From Purshia tridentata (Eukaryota > Streptophyta > Magnoliopsida > Rosales > Rosaceae): a DNA stretch of 55,074 bases. The position numbers and the translations under genes are program-made. Shown here one piece after another: positions 1 through 10,099 of this stretch. Below the pieces are notes generated by a model. The model had not been told where the DNA came from. It worked only from the letters and a program-made list of their open reading frames with translations, and did not search any database. Where the stretch lies: contig QANT01001474.1 in the NCBI GenBank assembly GCA_003254885.1, positions 1-55,074 of the forward strand, in the 5' to 3' direction. Every line of letters starts with the position of its first letter. The stretch's first letter is position 1.

Positions 1-1016
1 GATTGGGGTAAACGTTTTCGAATTATAGAAGGTATCGCTCAAGGATTACTGTATATCCACAAGTACTCTAGATTGAAAATCATTCACAGGGATCTAAAAG
101 CAAGTAATATTCTGTTGGATGGAAAAATGAACCCAAAAATTTCAGACTTTGGAATGGCAAAGATTTTTGAGATAAATCAAACTGAAGCAAATACCAACAG
201 GGTTGTTGGGACATTGTAAGTACATATAGGATGTCACATGTTTTCATTCACTTAAACCTTGTGCAACCACTATTCTTGCTCACTTCTATATCATTAATTC
301 ATGCAGTGGCTACATGTCACCTGAGTATGCACGTTTTGGTCATTTCTCTGAAAAATTGGATGTATTTAGTTTTGGAGTGTTGCTGTTGGAGATTGTAAGT
401 GGAATGAAGAATACCGCTTTTTATCATTTTGAGAATTCACCAACTCTTGCTGGATGGGTAATGTTATAAATTCTAATTCCTTCTATTTTTTTTACTGAAA
501 TTGGAGATTCTAATTTATTCCTAAAATTGCAATCAACTNGCAATCAACTATAAGCCGGGACAAAGCAGTTGCAATCAACTAAGTAAATTTCGTAGCCCAC
601 AAGTTTGAGCCTCCATCTCCAAGCCACCTTTTAGCTTGCAACATACTATAAGCTTCAAATATATGTGAACAGTCATGAATGAATAATAGGTTCATTTGTT
701 GAATGTTAGGCATGTAAATTATGGCAAGAAGATAGAGGAATGGAGGTGATTGATGAGAGTAAGAGAAACATGTCAGCTTCATGAAGCTTTAAGGTGTATC
801 CATATAGGATTTTTGTGTGTTCAAGAAACTCCAGCTGATCGACCTACAATGTCATCCGTAATTCAGATGTTGCAGAGTAATGAATCTACATCACTTCCTC
901 CTTTTAAACAACCTGCTTTTTCAACACATCAGAATTCTATTGCTGCTGTTTCTGCTCAAACACCTATTAGATATTCCAACAATACAATTAACATGAGTAT
1001 GCCAGAAGGTCGATAG
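1..1016 (+). pseudogene. G-type lectin receptor kinase, 3' part only, frameshifted copy
   Basis: The last three exons of an S-locus receptor-like kinase, cut by the window edge. Exon <1-215 carries the catalytic loop [12 protein letters not shown] and DFGMAK. Exon 307-457 carries [16 protein letters not shown] and the [12 protein letters not shown] helix. The terminal exon 710-1016 encodes the kinase C-lobe end and tail. Donors (gtaagt, gtaatg) and acceptors (tgcag, gttag) match those of the intact copy at 5456-8741, and the sequence is very close to it. In the terminal exon, GAGACAGTA of the intact gene reads GAGAGTA around 755-761, a 2-nt deletion that puts a TGA at 782-784 soon after EVIDES. 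The downstream frame ([12 protein letters not shown] to MPEGR) is otherwise open to 1016. The first residues of the exon also differ (ACKLW against AWKLW). Most likely a recent pseudogene, although a kinase lacking its tail cannot be excluded. The intron at 458-709 contains the only N. Confidence 0.85.
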
Positions 1017-1400
1017 AGGTTCAATATTGTTTCCTTTCCTCAACAGAGTAAAGGAAGAAGAAAGGCACTGTTTCAAGTAATGTCAATCAACAACACAAGA
1101 ATTTAACCATGTATATTGATGGTCGACTCCTTCACATACATTTTCGGTTAATTGGATTTCACAATTTTTGTCCATATTTCCCATCCCAAGCTTACGGACT
1201 TTAATTGGTCTTCATGATTTTTGGTATCACTCTTAAAAATGTACCATGTGAGAGTTTCCAACTTCAGTGATATAGGACACTTATTTTCATGCCCAACAGC
1301 TCAAGGTTAGAGTTTCTTGATAATTACTTTATATTTTCTACGTGGAGATGTCCTAGCTTAAAGGCTTTCCCTATTCGTATTCAGGTGTGCTAATTAACTA
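690..1400 (+). repeat. Segmental repeat B, copy 1 (terminal kinase exon plus 3' flank)
   Basis: This stretch runs from the end of the last intron, through the terminal kinase exon, into about 380 bp of 3' flank. It is closely matched by 10100-10795. Shared landmarks in the flank are ACCATGTATATTGATGGTCG, TTTTTGGTATCACTCTTAAA and TTTCATGCCCAACAGC. The two copies lie in the same orientation about 9.4 kb apart. The 10-kb copy has small indels and a premature stop in the exon. Confidence 0.85.
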
Positions 1401-1566
1401 AAAGCTGAACCTTAAACATTTTAACTCATTTCGGCCAAAAAAAAAAATCATAATATTCACATATTTACCTAAAAATCTAAACTCACAAACGTAAACGACT
1501 ATTTGAATTTGGTCGAAGTAGTAGATAGGGAAATAGAAAGGCTAGGGGCTTCCCAGGGTCGAAGCC

Positions 1567-1661
1567 TTGACTGGCCATGTGACAGAGTTTTGACTTTTTG
1601 ACTTTTTGAGTCCTCGGAAGCTGCTGATGGACAATGGCATAAGGATGGATGACTCATTGAC
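1567..1661 (+). promoter_or_regulatory. Cluster of four W-box cores (TTGAC)
   Basis: TTGAC occurs at 1567-1571, 1590-1594, 1598-1602 and 1657-1661, all on the plus strand within 95 bp. TTGAC(C/T) is the known WRKY binding core and is common in defence-gene promoters. No intact gene starts nearby: only the degenerate exon at 2392 and the TLP 2.7 kb away follow. The cluster may be relic promoter sequence or chance. The count is seen; the function is inferred. Confidence 0.3.
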
Positions 1662-1818
1662 TCAGAACCAGTACAACCGCCCTAGTCCCCTCTCAATCTA
1701 ATGGCCAATAGTCCATTCCATAATATCGGCCAAAAATTTCATATCCTCTCTCCGCTAAAATTTAGGAAAAAGTCTGGAATTAGGTATTGGTAGTGATCTG
1801 GAGTTTGTAATATTAGGA

Positions 1819-2006
1819 TTTGAAAAAAAAATTTATTTTATATAAGCGTAACACTGCTATATAATATAATCAATTCACATGTTATAATATACGTAGATAA
1901 AAAGTTTATATTTTTAGGATATAAAATTTATAATATTACAAGTAAATTGATCACACGTGACGCACATCCACCACTAATTTTTGTTGCAAGAAAGTTTTTT
2001 TCAAAT
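1819..2006. mobile_element. Candidate MITE-like inverted-repeat element
   Basis: The outer arms TTTGAAAAAAAAATTT (from 1819) and AAGTTTTTTTCAAAT (to about 2006) are inverted copies. Inside them GCGTAACAC...ATCAATTCACATG (about 1847-1883) pairs with the reverse complement of CAAGTAAATTGATCACACG (about 1940-1960). There is no reading frame. Size (about 190 bp), AT content and terminal symmetry fit a non-autonomous MITE. Target-site duplications could not be fixed by eye. Confidence 0.45.
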
Positions 2007-2189
2007 ATTCTTCTTAGGTTAACTTAAGTAGGGTTAAGTATAATTACATCCACCAACTATAAAGGTATTTCAAGTTGGTAGGCGAACAAAAAAAGATTTC
2101 AAGTTGGTATGTCCGTCAAGAAAATCCTTGAAATTTGCAATTAATTATAATTACGGATGGGGATATTGGTTTGTTAGGCCAGGCTAGGC

Positions 2190-2845
2190 AGTAAAAAAAA
2201 ACTGAGTAAATTTTGTAGCCCACAAGTTTCAGTCCCCATCTCCAACCCACGTTTCAGCCTCGGCCTCCTATTAGTATTCCTGAACGGCCCACTCCAATTT
2301 ATAAACCTAGCTTTGCCATAGGCTATAAGCTTCAAATATGTCTTCAATTCATGAAAGATTGATGGGTTTTTATGTTGAATCTTAGGCATGGAAGTTATAA
2401 GGTAGAGGAATGGAGGTGATTGATGAGTCAATAAGGGGAATATGCTGGCCTCATGAAGCTTTAAGGTGTATCCATGTAGCATTTTTGTGTGTTCATAATG
2501 CTCTAGTTGATCAACCAATAATGTCTTCGATAATTCTTATTCTGGGCAATGAAGTTACATCACTTCCACTTTTTAAAGAACCTGCCTTTTAAACACATAG
2601 GAATTCTAGTAGTACTGCTGGTCCCTCTTCTCAAACACCTACCAGCCAATATTCTAGCAATACAATCACCATTAGTACCTAGAAGGTCGATGAGGTTGAA
2701 TAATGTTTCGTTTCCTCAACACATTAATTTAAAGTTCGAATTTGACACTGAAAAGCAGATTCTAGTGCTCTTGGTTCTTCTTCTCAATCATTTACCAGTT
2801 ATTCCAACAATGCAGTCACTATTTAGTATCCCAGTAGTTCGATAA
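2190..2845 (+). pseudogene. Degenerate terminal exon of a G-type lectin receptor kinase (copy 2)
   Basis: The last intron and exon of the same kinase type as 5456-8741. The intron part 2190-2391 shares GTAGCCCACAAGTTT and following sequence with 585-640 of copy 1. The exon begins near AGGCATGG (about 2392) and reads EVIDESIRGICWPHEALRC, with several replacements of conserved residues and one missing residue in GNEVTSLP. A stop replaces Ser after KEPAF (TAA at 2590-2592). The tail still reads as S/T-rich sequence until about 2690. A second scrap of the same tail (SSALGSSSQS, then SYSNNAV) follows at about 2755-2845, so the tail itself was duplicated. No upstream kinase exons are present. Confidence 0.8.
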
Positions 2846-3784
2846 ACATGACAATTGATGGGCCAACCTTCCTGCAAAATAGACCTTGGGCTTTATTGGG
2901 CCTAACAATTTGCATATCCAGATGTTATAAGCATATGAGAAGAGGAATATACACATATTATATACAAGTTTTTCTCTTAAAAGAATACTCGTATTCTTCT
3001 CTCTCTCATATTCTTGTCCCCTAAATACGAAACAAAAAACAAACTAGCTTGTGGCCTATAATGTCTATTATTGATTTGGCTGTTATGTATAAATTTTCAC
3101 TTGATTTTATATTTGCGTTATTGGGCTATTTACTGATTTCATATAATCCAAAATCCACATATCATATGCTAACTGTTATCTTCTTTACCTGGTTTAATAT
3201 ATTATTGTTTCAAAACTGTCAAATAAGCATATGAATTACTTTTATATTCATATTCCACTAATATACCAGTTGAATTGGGGAATAACTATTATTAATTAGT
3301 AGGACAACCAAAAATAATTAAAGCATATTTCTACCACTAACCAACGTTATATAAGCATATGAAAAATAGTTGGCTAATAAGCTGCTATTTTAATAATGGC
3401 ATGTAATATAGCAGCAAGTAATGGTTGATTTGCAAGGTCAAGCCCCTGCAAAGCCAACTACAGTGGTGGTATTACTATCAACTAATAATTCGTTAGTTTA
3501 TCAGGCAGTTTGATAAGTACGTACTATAATTATAAAATTGATTGATACTGCATATGAAACTTATGCAACTGTAGTGGTTTAAGTAGGCAACTCCAGGCAT
3601 TTAAGGGTCGTTGCTTTATTCCTTGTCTACATCAAAGTCAGACTTCTCATTTGCTTGCCACCAAAGCTGAAGGATAGTCCCAGATGCCCCTATGCCACCT
3701 CAATCGATCTGTACAACTATCAACAATATACCCACCTAACAACAAGATACCTTGTACTATCAACAATCTACCTTATACTTCAAC

Positions 3785-3819
<35 letters not shown>

Positions 3820-4400
3820 GATGTTTGGTGGCTAGAAAATTATGCAACTAACAATAGTTGCTTATAGGGTTTAAGAGGTAGGATAAAATTAGTTTCCCTT
3901 GCTTAGTTTCCTTGTAGTGTAGGTTTAGTACTATTCTTTATAATATTGAAGATATGCCAAATCTAAATCTCCCTTTAAAAAAAATTAAATTAATTTTTCA
4001 CCCTCGTATGAATTGCCTATATATCTAAAATTCTAAACAATTATTGCACATGGTCTAAAAAACAAATTCTAAAGTCAATATTGAGGGAATCATAAACTTA
4101 ATAGTTAATACACAATAAATAGTCAACTAGGAATAGAGCCATGGGCGGGTCGCTTTCTTTATTAGTCCTTAAATTAATCATTTGAGGTATTTCAATTTTC
4201 ATAATTGTGGGTGGTGGGACAGTGGGACTTGTGGAAATGTGACCCAGGTGATCAAGGAGTAGTTTTGTTCAAAGTGAGAAATGTCAGGGAAAGAACAATT
4301 TATGAGAAGCCTGAAGAGGAGGACAACATACAGGAATTTCAGAATTGTGCCCACCGAAAATTCAGCTACAGAGCTACCATATTAAGCTCTAATTAAATTA
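2846..4400. other. Intergenic stretch and TLP upstream region
   Basis: No gene recognised. AT-rich, with an AT microsatellite at 3788-3816. The last part is the presumed promoter and leader of the thaumatin-like gene. The short open frame at 4205-4396 matches nothing I know. Confidence 0.6.
3788..3816. repeat. (AT)n microsatellite
   Basis: An uninterrupted alternating A/T tract of 29 bp, in spacer 5' of the thaumatin-like gene. Confidence 0.95.
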
Positions 4401-5275
4401 ATGGCTCAATTACCGTCATTAATATTGTTGGTATCCCTATTAACAGTTGCGCTATTAATATCAGGTAATGGTATTGAACATTATTTCATAAACATCAACT
4501 TGAATCTGTTGTATAGAATTTGTGAATTAGTGTAAATAACTAGAAGATTCTTGGTTTGAATATGTTATGTACAGAAGCGGTGTCAAAAACGAATTTCACA
4601 ATCGTAAACCAGTGTGGCTACACGGTGTGGCCAGGCATTGCCACCAAAAGTGGTGATCAGTTTCCCACCACCGGCTTTGTTCTCGAAAAGGGCGAGAGCA
4701 GGACCCTCACAGCCCCAACCTCCTGGAACGGCAGCTTCTGGGCTCGAACCCTCTGCACTCGCAACTCCACCGGAAACTTCTTCTGCCTCACAGGTGATTG
4801 TGGCTCTGGCGAATTAGAATGCTTTGGAAATATCCCTACCCAACCCACCTCACTCGCCGAGTTCAGCTTAGACCAATTCAACGGCCTCGATTTCTACGAC
4901 GTCAGCTATATCCACGGCTTCAACCTCCCGTTGCTCGTCGTTCCTCAGGGTCGTACCGGAGCCAATTGTACTATTGGCGGCTGCGTGGTCGACATCAACG
5001 GCGCGTGTCCTACGGAGATCAATGTGAAGGGCCCCGATGGGAAAGTCATCGCCTGCAAAAGCGCGTGTCAGGCTTTTGGAGATCCGGAGTACTGTTGCAC
5101 CGGCGCATATAGTACACTGGAAACTTGCAAGCTCTCTTCCTACTCCCAGTTATTCAAGAGCGTGTGCCCAACTGTTTACATGTATGCATTCGAGGAACAG
5201 AACAACGACTTCAGATGTGCTAGTTCTGCGGATTACACCATCACTTTCTGTCCCTCGACTGACACCACCAGGTAA
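4401..5275 (+). CDS. Thaumatin-like protein (PR-5 family)
   Basis: Secreted antifungal or glucan-binding PR-5 family protein. Exon 1 4401-4464 encodes a signal peptide (MAQLPSLILLVSLLTVALLIS). A 110-nt intron ends ...GTACAG, and exon 2 4575-5275 follows in phase, giving 254 aa. The mature part begins EAVSKTNFTIVNQCGYTVWPG and contains all 16 family cysteines. It has the signature regions GDCGSGELEC, FYDVSYIHGFNLPLLV and CCTGAYSTLETC, and ends YTITFCPSTDTTR. In the acidic-cleft REDDD set, Asp of the usual (V/I)DG(F/Y)N is His here (IHGFN). A donor-like CAG/GTAAAT spans the stop codon; splicing from 5271 to an acceptor at 5403 (TTTTCTAG) would add a short hydrophobic tail ending at 5455 (270 aa), as in TLPs with a C-terminal extension. 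The gene lies 180 bp upstream of the receptor kinase on the same strand. Family call is firm; which 3' end is used is open. Confidence 0.93.
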
Positions 5276-5455
5276 ATCATTTCTCTTCATCACTGCTACA
5301 TCAAGTTTAGTATTGTGTAACATATATTTGGTGAACGATTGATCAAATTTATTTTTAATGGAAGAAACGCAGTTTTGCTATCAACTTTCACTTCATTTTC
5401 TAGTTCAAGTCATGAGCTTTCTTTTCTTCTTCTTTCTATGGACATCTGGCTCTGA

Positions 5456-8400
5456 ATGGGGAGGCTCTTTCTTTGTCTTGTTATGTTACTCTTATCTCTA
5501 ATCTTGTCATTCTGTGCCAGCCAAGGAAATATACTACCAGGCATGTCTATCAGTGGAAACCAGACCCTGACTTCTTCCACAGGAACCTTTGCATTGGGCT
5601 TTTTCAGTCCTCATAATTCTACGAAATACTTCCTTGGTATATGGTACAACACACTTCCAAACAAACCGATAATATGGGTGGCTAACAGATATTCCCCACT
5701 TGATTCTCCGGGTGTTTTTACGCTCGGCAGTGATGGAAATCTTGTGGTGTTGGATGTGACCAGAGAAGTAGTTGTCTGGTCATCTAATGCATCACTATCG
5801 GATGCTCCAAAGAATGCTACAAGTGGACTACTAAATGATAACGGAAACCTTGTTCTGAGATTTGTTTACTGGTCAAAACTTGATCTGAGATTTGTAGAAG
5901 ACACTTTGTGGCAGAGCTTTGACCATCCCTTTGATACATTGTTGCCTGGCATGAAGCTTAGCTTGGACAAAACAACAGGACAACGAAGGAGTCTTACATC
6001 CTGGGCAGCACTTGATGATCCACAACCCGGAAACTTCAGCTTAGGCATTGATCCTAAAGTTCAGGGGCAGGCTTTTATCTGGAAGCAAAATGCTTCATAT
6101 TGGAGAAGTGATATGTACATTGGCAAGGATAACAACACAATCTTTGATGACGATTGGAAAAATGCTTCATTTTCAAATGGAACCTCCTATTTCCTTTCAT
6201 ACAACTTTGATGCTGATGAGATTTATCTAAGTTATGGAGTCACAGATAGCTCAGTAATATTGAGGGCCACGTTGAATCCAACAGGGCAGGTTGAGCTGCT
6301 GCTGTGGCAGAATTCCAGTGAATCATGGTTTGTATTGTGGAGGAAGCCTGTTGATAAATGTGATTTTTATGGTTGGTGCGGTCCATATGCTGTCTGTCTC
6401 AAGAATGAAACCCTTGCATCACCATGCAGGTGTTTGACAGGATTTAGAGCCAAATTTAAAGAACAATGGAATATGGGGAATTGGTCCGGTGGCTGTGTTA
6501 GGGAAAAGGCATTGAATTGTGATATTGGGTCAGAAGGGTACTTTTCAAAGTTTGAAATGTTGAAACTACCGGATCATTCTATTATGTTCGACAATATGGA
6601 TATAAGTGAGTGTGAAACTGAATGCCGTCAAAACTGTTCTTGCACAGCTTATACTTATGTCAATGCAAAGGAATTAGGAAGTAGTACTGGGAGATGTTTG
6701 GCATGGTTTGGTGAGTTAATTGATCTTGTTGAAAATCATCTTGGGCACAACATTTATATTCGTGTTCATAGCACCGACCAAGGTATGTTTGGTTTCTTTA
6801 ACCTGCCATTTTCTGCATGGATTATGAATGTGTGAATTAAAATTTTTACCAGACAGTAGTAGTTGAGATTAGCCTCACTAGTTTCACATGATTAGTAAAC
6901 CAACCAAAACTTTTTCATATGCAGGTGGCATGAAGAAGACCCTTGTAATTACGATAATCTCAACAGCAGTTGGATTGCTTACAATAATTTTTGGCTACTT
7001 CATATGGAAGAAAACTTTTGGCAAAGGAAGGTACTACTATCACTCTATCTCTCTCCCACATGTGCAGGTACACGGATTCCCTAACAACAATACTGAAACA
7101 GGCAGCATATGAGAAAGTATGGCGAGGTTATAAGAAATGGTCTTGCTGGAGGTGGAAGTAATGATGCAGAACTACCACTCTTCAGTTTGAGTTGTATATT
7201 ATCTGCTACAAACAACTTCTCTGAAGCTTGTAAACTGGGAGAGGGAGGATTTGGCCCTGTTTATAAGGTGACACATCCACATTATATTGCTCTAAATGCA
7301 AATGCATTGTTCTTCATTTTGTACTTTCCTTAATGTTTTCTTTAATTAATTTTGATTGTTAAGGAGGCAGTTCTCTTTGTGATGGATTTTTCTTCTACTA
7401 CAGGGGATTTTGCCTGAAAATCAAGAAGTAGCCATGAAAAGACTGTCAAAGAAGTCCGGGCAAGGGCATCAGGAATTCATGAATGAGTTAAAGCTTATAG
7501 CCAAGCTCCAACATACCAATCTAGTTAGGCTCTTGGGTTGCTGCATTGAAGAGGAGGAAAAGATATTGATGTATGAGTACATGCCCAATCGAAGTTTGGA
7601 CAAATTTCTGTTTGGTACGTCCTTATCAAATTTGATTAACTTTTTGCAAGATTTTTTTTTTCTTTTTTTGGTGTGTACAAAAGCTCTTCATGCAATTTAT
7701 TGTCCCAACATTTAAAAAAAGAAGATCACTTAGCTCATTGCTCTTCATGGTTTATCCGAACAGATACATTTGAAAAGGCAAAATTAGATTGGGATAAACG
7801 GTGTCAGATTATAGAAGGTATTACTCAAGGATTACTTTATATCCACAAGTACTCTAGATTGAAAGTCATTCACAGGGACTTGAAAGCAAGTAATATATTG
7901 TTGGATGGAACAATGAACCCCAAAATTTCAGACTTTGGAATGGCAAAGATTTTCGATTTAAATCAAACTGAAGCAAATACCAACAGGGTTGTTGGGACAT
8001 TGTAAGTAAAATATAGGATATAGCACATATTTTCAATCATTTAAAATTTTAAACCTTATGCAACCACTACACTTGCTCACTTTGTTAACCTTAATTCATG
8101 TAGTGGCTACATGGCACCCGAGTATGCACGCTATGGCCATTTTTCTGAGAAATTGGATGTATTTAGCTTTGGAGTGTTGCTGTTGGAGATTGTAAGTGGA
8201 AAAAAGAATACGGCTTTTTATCAGTTCGAGCATTCACCAACTCTTGCTGGATGGGTAATTATTACAAATTCTAATTATTTTCTTTTTGGAATGAAATTAG
8301 AAAATCTAGTTTATTACTTCTTTGCCTTAAAAGAAAACCTTGTAAATTTCAATTAACTATATATGGGACTGTATGCTTTAAATGTAAGTGAACAGTCATG

Positions 8401-8741
8401 CAAGATTGATTGGTTCATTTGTTGAATGTTAGGCATGGAAATTATGGCAAGAAAATAGAGGAATGGAGGTGATTGATGAGACAGTAAGAGAAACATGCCA
8501 GCTTCATGAAGCTTTAAGGTGTATCCATATAGGGTTTTTGTGCGTTCAAGAAGCTCCAGCTGATCGACCTACAATGTCATCCGTAATTCAGATGTTGCAG
8601 AGCAATGAATCTACATCACTTCCTCCTTTTAAACAACCTGCTTTTTCAACACATCAGAATTCTAGTGCTGCTGATTCTTCTCAAGCACCTACCAATTATT
8701 CCGACAATATAATCACCATGAGTACTCCAGAAGGTCGATAG
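5456..8741 (+). CDS. G-type lectin S-receptor-like Ser/Thr protein kinase, intact
   Basis: Plasma-membrane receptor kinase of the S-domain class, closest in character to CES101-type proteins. Exons 5456-6782, 6925-7030, 7102-7267, 7404-7614, 7764-8001, 8104-8254 and 8433-8741 sum to 2508 nt (835 aa) with consistent phases. Order: signal peptide (about 1-23), bulb-type lectin (about 25-150), S-locus glycoprotein region (about 190-300), EGF-like ([14 protein letters not shown]), PAN/apple cysteines ([16 protein letters not shown]), transmembrane helix in exon 2, kinase. Kinase motifs: [17 protein letters not shown] with the ATP lysine, [26 protein letters not shown]. It should therefore be an active RD kinase. 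Intron 2 is only 71 nt (7031-7101), chosen because it alone restores the frame into RKYGEVIRN. Ligand unknown. Surrounding copies share its last exon. An out-of-frame upstream ATG at 5412 overlaps its start codon. Confidence 0.93.
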
Positions 8742-9175
8742 AGGTTCAATATTGTTTCCTTAGCTCAGCACATTTAAAGTTCGATATATAAAAGGTAAAA
8801 GCAAAACCGTGTGATAAGTACTGACAATCAACAGTGCAATGTCCTAGCTTAAAAGGCTTTAATTGGCTTCACAATTTATAGCTGATAACTTAAAGAATAA
8901 TAAGAGTAGCTGCAAGGAATATGATCAGAACCTAAAAGGAAAATATTAAGAATAATAAAAAATAAAATAAAAGGCATATGTTCAAATATTTATCATATTT
9001 TGACTGCTAGAATCATAAAGGCTTGGAAGCAATGAGTGACTTACTAGATGAGGAATAGAAGGCTGGAGTCTTGCCATGGTGGCATTTCTAACACTTTGAC
9101 TGTGAAGGAAACAGAGGAGGAAGAACAATTTTTGACAAAATGGTGAGCTAGAAATGTCAAAACTCCCAAACAAAT
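8483..9175 (+). repeat. Segmental repeat A, copy 1 (terminal exon plus 3' flank of the intact kinase)
   Basis: The stretch from within the last exon of the intact kinase through its 3' flank matches 9330-10065 in the same orientation. Shared landmarks are CGATATATAAAAGGTAAAA-like sequence, GGAATATGATCAGAACC, AAAGGAAAATATTAAGAATA, GAAACAGAGGAGGAAGAA and CTCCCAAACAAATGGG. The GAAACAGAGGAGGAAGAA portion recurs a third time near 11320. No other gene is seen in the part after 8741. Confidence 0.85.
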
Positions 9176-9329
9176 GGGGGAAGCCGTACACAGCCAAGAC
9201 ATGCATAACACCAAAGAGCAATGTGGTGTTCAATATTGTTTATTTTTATGCTTTTTCTCTCAAATATCGATTTCTTGCAAAAACAGAAAATTGTGTACAA
9301 ATCATATAGGAAAACTGCTTGTATCATTA

Positions 9330-9600
9330 ACAGTAAGAGAAACATGCCAGCTTCATGAAGCTTTAAGGTGTATCCATATAGGGTTTTTGTGCGTTCAAGA
9401 AGCTCCAGCTGATTGACCTACAATGTCATTCGTAATGCAAATGCTGCAGAGCAATGAAGCGACATGACTTCCAACCTCCAAAGAACCTGCTTGTTCAATT
9501 CATAGGAATTCTAGTGGTGCTGATTCTTCTCAAGCACCTACCACTTATTCTGACAATATAATCACCATGAGTATACCAGAAGGTCGATACAGGTTCAACA
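9330..9600 (+). pseudogene. Kinase terminal-exon remnant, copy 4
   Basis: Reads [20 protein letters not shown] and on to QEAPAD, then a TGA where the intact gene has CGA (Arg). A second stop replaces Ser before LPTSKEP. The normal stop codon after EGR has become TAC. The exon's 5' part ([16 protein letters not shown]) and its splice acceptor are absent, so the break lies inside the exon. Dead. Confidence 0.85.
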
Positions 9601-10065
9601 TTGTTTCCTTATCTCAGCACATTTAAAGTTAGATATATAAAAGGTAAAAAAAAAAAACCGTGTGACAAGTACTAACAATCAACAATGCAATCTCCTATCT
9701 TAAAAGGCTTTAATTGAGCTTCACAATTTATAGTCGATAGCTTAAATAAGCCTACACGAATGACTATTCGATCTTCACACATTATAGAGCAGCTGAAAGG
9801 AATATGATCAGAACCCAAAAGGAAAATATTAAGAATAATAATAAAAAAATAAAAGGCATATGTTCAAATATTTATCATAATTTGACTGCTAGAAGCATAA
9901 AAGCTTGGAGGCAATGAGCGACTTACCAGATGAGGAAGAGAAGGCTGGAGTTTTGCCATAGTGGCATTTCTTTGACACTCTGATTGTTAAGGAAACAGAG
10001 GAGGAAGAACACTTTTCAACAAAATGTTGAGCTAGAATGTCACAACTCCCAAACAAATGGGAGCT
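9330..10065 (+). repeat. Segmental repeat A, copy 2
   Basis: Diverged direct copy of 8483-9175. It starts abruptly inside the terminal exon (ACAGTAAGAGAAACATGCC) and carries a roughly 40-bp insertion near 9740 relative to copy 1. It contains the pseudo-exon 9330-9600. Confidence 0.85.
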
Positions 10066-10099
10066 TCAAATGTATGTGAACGTGCATGCATGAAAGATT

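Larger units (their letters stand above)
1017..2189. other. Intergenic stretch behind kinase copy 1
   Basis: No gene seen. The first part (to about 1400) is the 3' flank of kinase copy 1 and recurs at 10434-10795. The rest holds a short W-box cluster (1567-1661) and a small inverted-repeat element (1819-2006), listed separately. Confidence 0.7.

Noticed and set aside
4205..4396. Plus-strand 63-codon frame before the TLP
   Set aside because: Lies in the TLP promoter region, no similarity, no supporting context.
7031..7067. A 37-nt intron in the kinase ending at TGTGCAG
   Set aside because: Too short for a plant intron and leaves the kinase out of frame. The acceptor at 7101 (71-nt intron) restores frame.
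5100..7100. A PR5K-like fusion of the thaumatin domain to the kinase transmembrane exon
   Set aside because: Splicing the donor at 5271 to the kinase exon 2 acceptor (6925) is out of phase: two leftover bases meet an exon that itself needs two. No fused receptor frame results.
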